Positions 33,963-41,066 of a stretch of 43,604 bases of DNA are shown here, in pieces (positions within the stretch are counted from its first letter, which is position 1; each line of letters begins with the position of its first letter). This DNA is from Flavobacteriales bacterium UBA2104 (GTDB taxonomy: Bacteria > Bacteroidota > Bacteroidia > Flavobacteriales_D > Crocinitomicaceae): assembly GCA_002331485.1 (NCBI GenBank), contig DCYS01000007.1, forward strand, positions 214,735 to 258,338, written 5' to 3'. Below the pieces are notes generated by a model that saw nothing but the letters and a program-made list of their open reading frames with translations, ran no database searches and was not told where the DNA came from. Made by a program: the position numbers and the translations under genes.

Positions 33963-34037
33963 TTATGTCATTTTCTGATAAGTATCAGTAATATAGATTA
34001 TTTTGAAGTCAAAGCAAAATTAAATGGTCAGAGTTGT

Positions 34038-34045
34038 TAATTTTG
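34038..34045 (+). promoter_or_regulatory. Candidate -7 element for the paaE genes
   Basis: TAATTTTG matches TAnnTTTG fully, 23 nt before the ATG at 34068. A similar minus-strand TAATTTTG at 34015-34022 could serve paaA with a leader of about 160 nt. Confidence 0.4.
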
Positions 34046-34067
34046 TCACAATCCAATTTATGAAGTT

Positions 34068-35147
34068 ATGAACCCAAGATTTCACGAACTGAAAGTTGCT
34101 GATGTGAGAAGAGAAACTGAGGATACGGTTTCGGTTGCATTTGAGGTACCTGCAGATTTAGCAGAGGCATATCAATACAAACCAGGTCAATACCTGACAT
34201 TGCGAGAAGAGATAAAAGGAGAAGATGTAAGACGCTCTTATTCTATTTGTTCTGGGGCAAATGAAAATGAACTAAGAGTTGCTATCAAGAAAGTTACAGA
34301 TGGAAGATTCTCAACCTATGCAAATGAAATACTCAAGGAGGGTGACGAGTTAAAGGTGATGACACCTATCGGTGGATTTACAACTGAATTCGATAAGAAT
34401 ACGAGTAAAAGTTATGTGTTTTTTGCTGCGGGAAGTGGAATTACTCCAGTTATCTCATTGATAAAATCAATATTACATACATCACCTAATTCTGATGTGA
34501 CTTTGATTTACGGTAATAAGGGTATTGAGAGTGTGATCTTTAGAGAAGAGTTGGAGAATTTGAAAAATGAATTCATGGACAACTTTAGTCTTCTACATGT
34601 TTTCAGTAGAGAGAAAATTGGAAACTCTCTCCAGGACGGGAGATTGGATGAGGACCGTATTTTAAAGATCTATCATGCATTATTAGAAGGTCAAGAGATC
34701 GATGAGGTATTTGTCTGTGGTCCAGAGCCAATTATATATGCAGTGAAAGATGCATTTGGTAAACTTGGGTTCGAAAAGAACAAGGTTCACTTTGAGTTGT
34801 TTACTACACCGGGTGAGAAAGATGCGAACAAGTCGAAAGTTCAACATAGAGATCAAGGACCACGCATTGATGCTAACGTTAAGGTAATTCTAGACGGCGA
34901 AGAAACATTGCTGGATCTGGATTCTGACGGAGATAGCATTCTCGAAGCGGCACAGAAAGCTGGAGCTGATGTTCCATTTTCATGTAAAGGCGGAGTGTGT
35001 TGTACTTGTAAAGCCAAGGTGCTAGAAGGGACAGCAAAAATGGATGTTAATTATGCTCTTGAGGACGATGAAGTAGAAGATGGATACATCTTAACTTGTC
35101 AGGCACACCCAACGAGTGACGAACTAATTGTATCATTTGACGACTAG
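34068..35147 (+). CDS. paaE: Phenylacetyl-CoA epoxidase reductase PaaE, copy 1
   Basis: PaaE passes electrons from NAD(P)H through FAD and a 2Fe-2S cluster to PaaA. The 359 residues have the FAD motif RRSYSICSG (55-63), the nucleotide-binding FFAAGSGITPVISL (118-131) and VFVCGPEPI, then a C-terminal plant-type ferredoxin domain with Cys306, Cys311, Cys314 and Cys344 (C-x4-C-x2-C-x29-C). The order reductase-then-ferredoxin is the PaaE order. The gene diverges from paaABCD and is followed 9 nt later by a second protein of the same length and architecture. Which copy serves the epoxidase is not decided by sequence alone. Confidence 0.93.
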   Translation: MNPRFHELKVADVRRETEDTVSVAFEVPADLAEAYQYKPGQYLTLREEIKGEDVRRSYSICSGANENELRVAIKKVTDGRFSTYANEILKEGDELKVMTPIGGFTTEFDKNTSKSYVFFAAGSGITPVISLIKSILHTSPNSDVTLIYGNKGIESVIFREELENLKNEFMDNFSLLHVFSREKIGNSLQDGRLDEDRILKIYHALLEGQEIDEVFVCGPEPIIYAVKDAFGKLGFEKNKVHFELFTTPGEKDANKSKVQHRDQGPRIDANVKVILDGEETLLDLDSDGDSILEAAQKAGADVPFSCKGGVCCTCKAKVLEGTAKMDVNYALEDDEVEDGYILTCQAHPTSDELIVSFDD

Positions 35148-35156
35148 AAATAAACT

Positions 35157-36236
35157 ATGGGATTCTTAAATAAGTTATTCGGTAAGAAGGAAGAAACTAA
35201 GAAATCAAAAAAAGCTGTATTAACGATCAAAGAGATCAAGTCGCTCACGAAAGACTCTGTGAAAGTGACATTTGATGTTCCTGATCAGGAAAAATTGAAT
35301 TTTTCGTTCATTCCTGGTCAATACTTGGATCTCGAAGTAGAATTAGATGGGGAAAAATTAAGACGCTCTTATTCTATATGTAGTGATATTAAAGAACCAT
35401 TGTCTATCGGAGTCAAGAAAGTTGAGGATGGAAAGGTTTCGAGCTGGTTAAATGATCAAGCGAAAGAAGGAGATCAATTAACTGTAGCTTTTCCACAAGG
35501 TAATTTTACCATTTCCAAAGCTGATGGTGATTATGTAGCATTTGCTGCTGGAAGTGGAATAACTCCAATTTTATCGATCGCAAAATTCTTTTCAAGAGCA
35601 CAAGACTCGAAGCTGTTACTGTTTTATGGTAATAGAAACGACGAGTCGATCATGTTTGAAGAAGAATTGAAAGACCTAGAAAATGTAGAGGTAAGACATA
35701 TACTCTCGCGTCAGGAAAAAGAAGGATTTGAGCATGGTCGTTTGAATGCCGACAAGGTTCGTGATATGATCAAGAAAGACCTCGAGATATTGAAGTCGAA
35801 AGGTTTTTATTTATGCGGCCCTGAGGAGATGATACTGAATGTTTCGGATGTTTTGAAAACGTTTGGTGTACCAGAGGATAAGATACATTACGAATTGTTT
35901 ACCACACCGACTTTATTAGAATCTAAACAAAAAGAGACTGTTGCAGATTTTGAAGGTGTATCAAAAGTGACTGTCATCCTGGATGAAGAAGAAGAGCATT
36001 TTGATCTTGAATCTGATGGACCCACAATTTTGGATGAAGCTGAAAGCTACGGTATTGAAGCACCATTCTCTTGTAGAGGAGGCGTTTGTTGTACGTGCAA
36101 AGCCAAAGTTTTAAAAGGTGCTGTTACGATGGACAAGAACTTTACATTGACTGATAGTGAGATCGAGGAAGGGTTTATCTTGACTTGTCAGTCACACCCG
36201 AATAGTGAAGAACTTACAATCACCTACGATGAGTAA
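35157..36236 (+). CDS. PaaE-like reductase, copy 2
   Basis: A second FAD/2Fe-2S reductase of 359 residues with the same domain order: RRSYSICSD (69-77), FAAGSGITPILSIAKF (129-144), FYLCGPEEM, and ferredoxin cysteines Cys306, Cys311, Cys314 and Cys344. It differs by a lysine-rich N-terminal leader of ~20 residues (MGFLNKLFGKKEETKKSKK) and a shorter linker. It is clearly a paralog of the preceding gene, 9 nt downstream, but strongly diverged, so not a recent copy. It may be the PaaE proper, a spare, or a donor to another oxygenase or desaturase. Its stop overlaps the start of the SDR gene by 8 bp. Confidence 0.9.
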   Translation: MGFLNKLFGKKEETKKSKKAVLTIKEIKSLTKDSVKVTFDVPDQEKLNFSFIPGQYLDLEVELDGEKLRRSYSICSDIKEPLSIGVKKVEDGKVSSWLNDQAKEGDQLTVAFPQGNFTISKADGDYVAFAAGSGITPILSIAKFFSRAQDSKLLLFYGNRNDESIMFEEELKDLENVEVRHILSRQEKEGFEHGRLNADKVRDMIKKDLEILKSKGFYLCGPEEMILNVSDVLKTFGVPEDKIHYELFTTPTLLESKQKETVADFEGVSKVTVILDEEEEHFDLESDGPTILDEAESYGIEAPFSCRGGVCCTCKAKVLKGAVTMDKNFTLTDSEIEEGFILTCQSHPNSEELTITYDE

Positions 36237-36918
36237 GAATATTGTTGTTTTTGGTGCGAGTAGAGGAATAGGAAAGGAGTTGGTTATTCAGTTATCTCAA
36301 GATAAGGATAACCATGTTTTTGCTTTGTCTAGAAACACGGATGCAATGGCTGCATTTTGTGATAAAAAGAATATTACATTTGGTTATGCCGATCTTTCAA
36401 GTAATAATGTTCATGATCAGTTGAATGCTATATTAGGGGAAGTAGATAAAATAGATGTCCTCATCAATAATGCTGGTAAACTGGTTAATAAACCTTTTGA
36501 AGAACTCTCCAGAGAAGATATTAATAGTTGCTATCAAACGAATGCCGTAGGTGTAATGTATGCAACGCAATATTTTGTCCCGAAGATGAAAAATGCTGGG
36601 GGTCATATTCTGAACATTTCAACAGTTGGAGCTTTTCAGGGTAGTGTCAAATTCCCTGGATTATCAGCATATTCAACTTCAAAAGCCGGGGTTGTAAGCT
36701 TTACGGAGCTTTTTGCAGAAGAGTATAAAGACACCAAGATAAGGATGAACTGCTTGTGTTTAGGCGCGGTGCAAACAGAAATGCTGGAAGAAGCCTTCCC
36801 AGGATATCAGGCTCCAACTACAGCGAAGGAAATGGCAAATTACATAGCTGATTTTGCCATGACTGGATCTCAGTATTTTAATGGTAAGATCTTGCAGGTT
36901 AGTACCTCGACACCTTAG
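36229..36918 (+). CDS. Short-chain dehydrogenase/reductase (SDR)
   Basis: A 229-residue NAD(P)-dependent oxidoreductase of the classical SDR family. The Rossmann motif GASRGIGKE is near the N-terminus, NNAG follows near residue 83, and the active-site Ser (ILNISTVGAF), Tyr and Lys (YSTSKAG) are all present. The reading frame continues upstream into the PaaE-like gene, but the ATG at 36229 gives the normal SDR start (MSKNIVVFGASRG) and overlaps the upstream stop by 8 bp. This overlap implies coupling with the PaaE pair. The substrate is unknown; an alcohol/ketone intermediate of phenylacetate or fatty acid metabolism is possible. It is convergent with the next gene, 3 bp away. Confidence 0.92.
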   Translation: MSKNIVVFGASRGIGKELVIQLSQDKDNHVFALSRNTDAMAAFCDKKNITFGYADLSSNNVHDQLNAILGEVDKIDVLINNAGKLVNKPFEELSREDINSCYQTNAVGVMYATQYFVPKMKNAGGHILNISTVGAFQGSVKFPGLSAYSTSKAGVVSFTELFAEEYKDTKIRMNCLCLGAVQTEMLEEAFPGYQAPTTAKEMANYIADFAMTGSQYFNGKILQVSTSTP

Positions 36919-36921
36919 ATT

Positions 36922-37263
36922 TTAGAAACTACTTCTTTCTGTTAGTGTTGCTGTTTGTTGTGGATCAAATAACGAAATTTCATATTCGTGCGAGTCGAAA
37001 AACTCATCAAATACTTCTTGTCTAATTGAAATGTTAGAATGGAGTTCAAGTTTTCCATCTTTACTATACTGAAACTTTAAGTCAAATTTATTATTAACTT
37101 CCGTGAAAATATGTTGACGGAAGTCTCTGACCAAATCTTCAACATGATCCTTGGACAAGTCTGCTTCTGTTAGAAACGCATAGTTGTTTTTGAAATTATT
37201 ATCCTCTTGACTTAAACAAACAAGACTTGTTGTAAACAAAGTTATTAGTATTAAATTTTTCAT
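36922..37263 (-). CDS. Small secreted protein of unknown function
   Basis: A 113-residue protein with a signal peptide (MKNLILITLFTTSLVCLSQ). The mature part is ~94 residues of mixed polar sequence (EADLSKDHVEDLVRDFRQHI ... FDEFFDSHEYEISLFDPQQ) with no family, Cys pair or metal motif that I recognise. No T9SS sorting domain is visible, so it is likely periplasmic. Its stop lies 3 bp from the convergent SDR stop. Confidence 0.7.
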   Translation of the reverse strand: MKNLILITLFTTSLVCLSQEDNNFKNNYAFLTEADLSKDHVEDLVRDFRQHIFTEVNNKFDLKFQYSKDGKLELHSNISIRQEVFDEFFDSHEYEISLFDPQQTATLTERSSF

Positions 37264-37474
37264 AGCTCTAGCATTTGAACTACAATTTAATTGCTTGACT
37301 TGTGAAATAGAAAAGGGGATTCGCCTTGAACCAAAGGACTAAGTACATTTACTTATTTCAATAAGAGTTAATTCACGTAAAAAAAGAAATAATACTGAAC
37401 AGCTCAAAATATTGAACCTACACAATTGTAACAATAAATTAAAATAAGGGAATGATCAGGGGGTGTTTAAGATA

Positions 37475-37514
37475 CTTACCGGAGCTCTTTATCCCTAGGT
37501 AAGAAAAGAGCTCC
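37475..37514. other. Nested, mutually exclusive hairpin arms (possible RNA switch or operator)
   Basis: GGAGCTCTTT (37481-37490) pairs perfectly with AAAGAGCTCC (37505-37514), and CTTACC (37475-37480) pairs with GGTAAG (37498-37503). The arms interleave, so the two helices form alternatives or a pseudoknot. There is no T-run on either side, so it is not an ordinary terminator. Confidence 0.5.
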
Positions 37515-37581
37515 AATAAGTAGTTTTAGCTATCCAAAATTATCAACGTATACAGATCAGGTTTTGGTTGCCCAACTACTT

Positions 37582-37614
37582 AAAAAAAATAAAAAAACTT
37601 TCGGGAACAAGTTT
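37582..37614 (-). terminator. Weak terminator of the DSFGDGW paralog pair
   Basis: On the minus strand AAACTT and AAGTTT pair around an 8-nt loop and are followed by a long T-run (A's at 37582-37597 on plus). The stem is AT-rich, so it is weak. Confidence 0.4.
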
Positions 37615-37663
37615 AAATGTCAGAAAATGAATTGTATAGATATTTAAAAAAGTTGAAATTTAT

Positions 37664-39133
37664 CTATTGTAATACTTTTCTGGTGGTACCATCAGAATAA
37701 TAGAGTAGGACTATTCCTCTGTACGAATCGTTAACTTCTTGCCCTAACAAGTTCACTCTCTTGAGAAGCTGTTTACTTCTTCCATTATCGATAGAAATTA
37801 CTTTGTGCTTGGTTGTTTCGCCATCGAAATCAAATTGAAGTAATCGATAGTAATTGATTCCATTTTCGAAGTCCCTGTGATCAGTGGAGTAATGTTGCTC
37901 TGTAGTAGATGTTCCAGCTCCACTTATCATATCTACAAATTCCCAATTATTTCCATCTGGTGAATACTCAACGATAAAATGACTGTTGTTCTTTTCTGAA
38001 CCAGTAGACCAATATAGCTTGTTTCTTTCATTCATGTTTACACCATTAAAGTCCATCAATGTTATGGGTAAAACTACTGATGTACAGCTTAAACCTGCTG
38101 TTCCACCCCAATCCAGAGTAAATGGACTTCCACTTGCTGACCAGTTATCGATCATCATAATGTAAATATCTCCTGCATTTGCATTTATAGGATTTGACCA
38201 TTCGAATGTTGATGTTCCTGGATATTCATAGTTGTTCGTTGCCGATGTATTCATTCCTGTTTGAGGAATGTTTGCTGAGGTATTACATCTTAAAGGAGGT
38301 TCAATAGGGGAACAATTCGCTGCGGCAGTAGTGGAGGTATAAGGTCCCCATATAGCCCAATCGTAATCATCTGTGCCATTTGTTGGGTCAATTGTCATTT
38401 CCAACGTTCCTGAAGAACCAATATTTACATAAAACCAAGTGGATTGATTTTCAGAATTCATATCACATTCAGTGTTATTGGGATAATCTATTTCATAGTT
38501 GTCTCCAAAGTCTACAGCATCGCCATTAAATGTATTATTGCTACAAACCAAATGAGCTCCTTCACAGTCCTGGGGTTTGGGAGATTCATTGGTCGAAGAG
38601 CATGCATTATCAGAGTAAAAAAGATTACCAGTTGAGGGATTAGACCCTTCTGATACTAATGTCCCCGCAGGAGAAGTTATAGTAAATGAATTTTCACTTT
38701 CCCAACTACCTGAAGTGTAATTGATACTAACTATCTCACCATCACAATATGGAATCGTCACAATAGATCCAAAGCCACTTGCATTATAATTATTAGAGGT
38801 GCCGTCAATGCTAACTGTAAGATATCCACCATTCCATCCATCTCCAAAAGAATCGTCCATATCTAAAGTAATGTCGCAGCAGGCTTTTTGATTAACAAGA
38901 GAATTGTCAACTTCTACATTTCTCGTATCAACTTCATAATCGACCATGTCAAGATTTAAACTGTCAAACAGCTGATGAAAGAACTCTTCAGAATAATGAG
39001 ATCTCGATGAAATTACAAAGTAGTTCGTATCAAGTGATCTTTTGTAAAAATCAATTAATTTTGAAACTCTTTCTAATTCGATCTTTGGTTGATCTAAGCT
39101 GTTGGTTTTTAAACGATATTGGTACTGACTCAA
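37664..39133 (-). CDS. Secreted DSFGDGW-domain protein, paralog 1 (N-terminus unresolved)
   Basis: About 489 residues, paralogous throughout to the gene upstream (39262-40851). Order: N-terminal segment (~1-75), a domain opening CCDITLDMDDSFGDGWNGG, a second Cys-containing domain with DYDWAIWGPYTS, an FN3-like domain (LPITLMDFNGVNMNERNKL ... YYRLLQFDFDGET) and a short tail (RVNLLGQEVNDSYRGIV ... YYSDGTTRKVLQ). The only canonical in-frame start is the TTG at 39133, which would remove the signal peptide. Upstream codons in this frame read KLLLTALIIGLLQHFCLSQ, a good signal peptide, but begin with ATA. An ATG at 39194 is in a different frame, and removing one A from AAAA would join them. It may be a true frameshift, an AUA start or a sequence error. 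Confidence 0.75.
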   Translation of the reverse strand: MSQYQYRLKTNSLDQPKIELERVSKLIDFYKRSLDTNYFVISSRSHYSEEFFHQLFDSLNLDMVDYEVDTRNVEVDNSLVNQKACCDITLDMDDSFGDGWNGGYLTVSIDGTSNNYNASGFGSIVTIPYCDGEIVSINYTSGSWESENSFTITSPAGTLVSEGSNPSTGNLFYSDNACSSTNESPKPQDCEGAHLVCSNNTFNGDAVDFGDNYEIDYPNNTECDMNSENQSTWFYVNIGSSGTLEMTIDPTNGTDDYDWAIWGPYTSTTAAANCSPIEPPLRCNTSANIPQTGMNTSATNNYEYPGTSTFEWSNPINANAGDIYIMMIDNWSASGSPFTLDWGGTAGLSCTSVVLPITLMDFNGVNMNERNKLYWSTGSEKNNSHFIVEYSPDGNNWEFVDMISGAGTSTTEQHYSTDHRDFENGINYYRLLQFDFDGETTKHKVISIDNGRSKQLLKRVNLLGQEVNDSYRGIVLLYYSDGTTRKVLQ

Positions 39134-39261
39134 ACAAAAATGTTGGAGTAGTCCTATAATTAATGCAGTTAATAGCAGTTTTATAACGTAACATGTTGTT
39201 AATCAACGGTAAAATTATCACAAAGATATCAATGTCACGCAGAAGACATATTGATAAGTAC

Positions 39262-40851
39262 CTATCTGTTAAAATATTTACGGATTGTTCCGTCTTCGTA
39301 ATATTCTATGATTATTCCTTCATATTGTTCATCTACTTCCTGACCTAATGTGTTCACACGTTTGATCAGAGAGTTTCTACTAGAATTTTCAATACTAACT
39401 ACATTTAATATTTCAACATCTCCATTATAATCCACTTGCTTCAGTCTGTAGTAGTTTATATCATCTATGAAATCCCTATGGATCGATTGATATTCTTTGG
39501 GAACTGTTGTAGTCCCTGCACCCGTTATTTGATCGATATTTTTCCAGTTTTTACCGTCAGTTGAATGCTGTAATACGAAATGGCTATTATTAAGTTCAGA
39601 CTGCGTCTCCCAAGTCAAAATATTTTCGTTTACAATATTTTTTCCGCTGAAGTCAACCAACTCAACTGGCAATACGATTGGAGTACAATCTAAAACAGCT
39701 GACCCCGACCAGTTCAGATCGAAAGGTTGAGAACTTCCTGAAAAGTTATCAATAACTAAAATATAAACCTCTCCAGCTAATGCATCTAAATGTCTGATAT
39801 AAGGTTGATCTGGACAGGCTCCTGTTGTTGTAGGATACCCAGCATTAATAGCTAAACCTGTTGGGTTTGTATTAGTTCCACAAGGAGACCAACCTCCAGA
39901 TCTCGGATATTGCGTGTAACTACATCTAATTGGTGGTCCTGTTGGAGAACAGTTTGCGTTGGCAGTATTTTCATCAAATGGCCCCCATATAGCAAAATCA
40001 TAGTCATCGGTTCCGTTAGAAGGAATAATATCCATAGCTAGGGTTCCCGAGCTGCCCACATTAACGTAGTACCAAGAAGTTTGATTTTCACCATTTAAGC
40101 AGCCATCATTAGTAGCATTCAATTCATCGAAAGTACCTGAACCATTCGAATTACCGGAAAAAGAAGAGTTACTGCATACCAGGGTTGAGCCTTCGCAATC
40201 TTCTGAAGTTGGAGATTGTGAAGTAGAACTACATGCATTAGTTGAATAAAATACGTTACCAGTTGTAGGCGAAGGGCCGTCAGATATCAATGTTCCCGCT
40301 GGTGTAGAAATAGTGTACGTGTTTTCTCCTTCCCAAGAGCCACTAGAATAAGCAATCTCAAGAACATCACCATCACAGTAGGCAAGAGTATTTGTTTCTG
40401 AGCCCAAACCTGCACTAACAGAGTGGAATGTTGTTGTGCCATTGATTGTTATTTCTAATTCTCCTCCATCCCATCCATCACCGAAACTATCAAACATATC
40501 TATGGTTATTGTACAACATGCCTTTTCTTGATTCGATGCATTCGTGTTGTCAGATTGTCTGCTTGATTTTATGAACGTTACCATCTCAAATCCATGTTGA
40601 GATATGATCGATTCGAACTCCTCTCTAGTATAATTGATATTCGACATGATCTTGTATGTCGAATCCGTTAAGTGTCGAGCAGTGAAATCTATTTCTTCTG
40701 AAATAAGTTTTAAGTTGCCTTTCAGATCAAAATTCGGTTGAACCCGAAGTTCATAAGAATATTGAGCTTTCGAAGAAAAGCATAAAATACAAAAAGTCAG
40801 TATAGCGAATAGATTAACAAGTCTTAGCCTAGGCTTAGTAGTAGTTTTCAT
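39262..40851 (-). CDS. Secreted DSFGDGW-domain protein, paralog 2
   Basis: A 529-residue secreted protein. It starts with a basic stretch (KTTTKPRLR) and a signal peptide ending CFSSKAQ. A ~80-residue N-terminal region follows. Then comes a domain starting CCTITIDMFDSFGDGWDGG and ending near FYSTNACSS, a domain with NGENQTSWYYVNVGSSG and DYDFAIWGPF, an FN3-like domain (LPVELVDFSGKNIVNENIL ... YYRLKQVDYNGDV), and a C-terminal tail RVNTLGQEVDEQYEG ... YYEDGTIRKYFNR. The tail resembles the end of a type A T9SS signal (GQEV ... G ... DG ... K) without the YPNP start. Function unknown; surface or extracellular. A well-spaced promoter lies upstream. Confidence 0.85.
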   Translation of the reverse strand: MKTTTKPRLRLVNLFAILTFCILCFSSKAQYSYELRVQPNFDLKGNLKLISEEIDFTARHLTDSTYKIMSNINYTREEFESIISQHGFEMVTFIKSSRQSDNTNASNQEKACCTITIDMFDSFGDGWDGGELEITINGTTTFHSVSAGLGSETNTLAYCDGDVLEIAYSSGSWEGENTYTISTPAGTLISDGPSPTTGNVFYSTNACSSTSQSPTSEDCEGSTLVCSNSSFSGNSNGSGTFDELNATNDGCLNGENQTSWYYVNVGSSGTLAMDIIPSNGTDDYDFAIWGPFDENTANANCSPTGPPIRCSYTQYPRSGGWSPCGTNTNPTGLAINAGYPTTTGACPDQPYIRHLDALAGEVYILVIDNFSGSSQPFDLNWSGSAVLDCTPIVLPVELVDFSGKNIVNENILTWETQSELNNSHFVLQHSTDGKNWKNIDQITGAGTTTVPKEYQSIHRDFIDDINYYRLKQVDYNGDVEILNVVSIENSSRNSLIKRVNTLGQEVDEQYEGIIIEYYEDGTIRKYFNR

Positions 40852-40874
40852 AGTTTGGATAACTTATAGCACTT

Positions 40875-40905
40875 CAAATGTAAAACAAATGACGAATTAA
40901 ACCAA
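40875..40905 (-). promoter_or_regulatory. Candidate promoter of the DSFGDGW paralog pair
   Basis: On the minus strand TTG (40905-40903), 20 nt, then TACATTTG (40882-40875): the full Bacteroidota TTG-N20-TAnnTTTG pattern, 24 nt before the ATG at 40851. Confidence 0.6.
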
Positions 40906-41035
40906 AAAATGTCTTGGACAAAACATAGACTTCAATATAAAAATCATCTCAAAAGCCGGTTGATATTCAGCCAAGTACGGTTCGTTTATATTCAATTTGA
41001 ACCCATTTCGTGCATAGTTGTACAGCTATATTAGT

Positions 41036-41043
41036 TACTTTAG
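41036..41043 (+). promoter_or_regulatory. Possible -7 element of the alpha-2-macroglobulin gene
   Basis: TACTTTAG differs from TAnnTTTG at one base and lies 24 nt before the ATG at 41067. No -33 element is found at the usual distance (TTG at 41018 is too near). Confidence 0.28.
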
Positions 41044-41066
41044 TTAAGTACTTGTTTAAAAACAAA

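Larger units (their letters stand above)
37264..37663. other. Intergenic region of 400 bp with hairpin elements
   Basis: AT-rich and without a supported gene. It holds a strong inverted repeat at 37481-37514, an overlapping competing repeat at 37475-37503, and a weak minus-strand terminator at 37582-37614 for the gene ending at 37664. No open frame longer than about 60 codons is seen. Confidence 0.6.
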
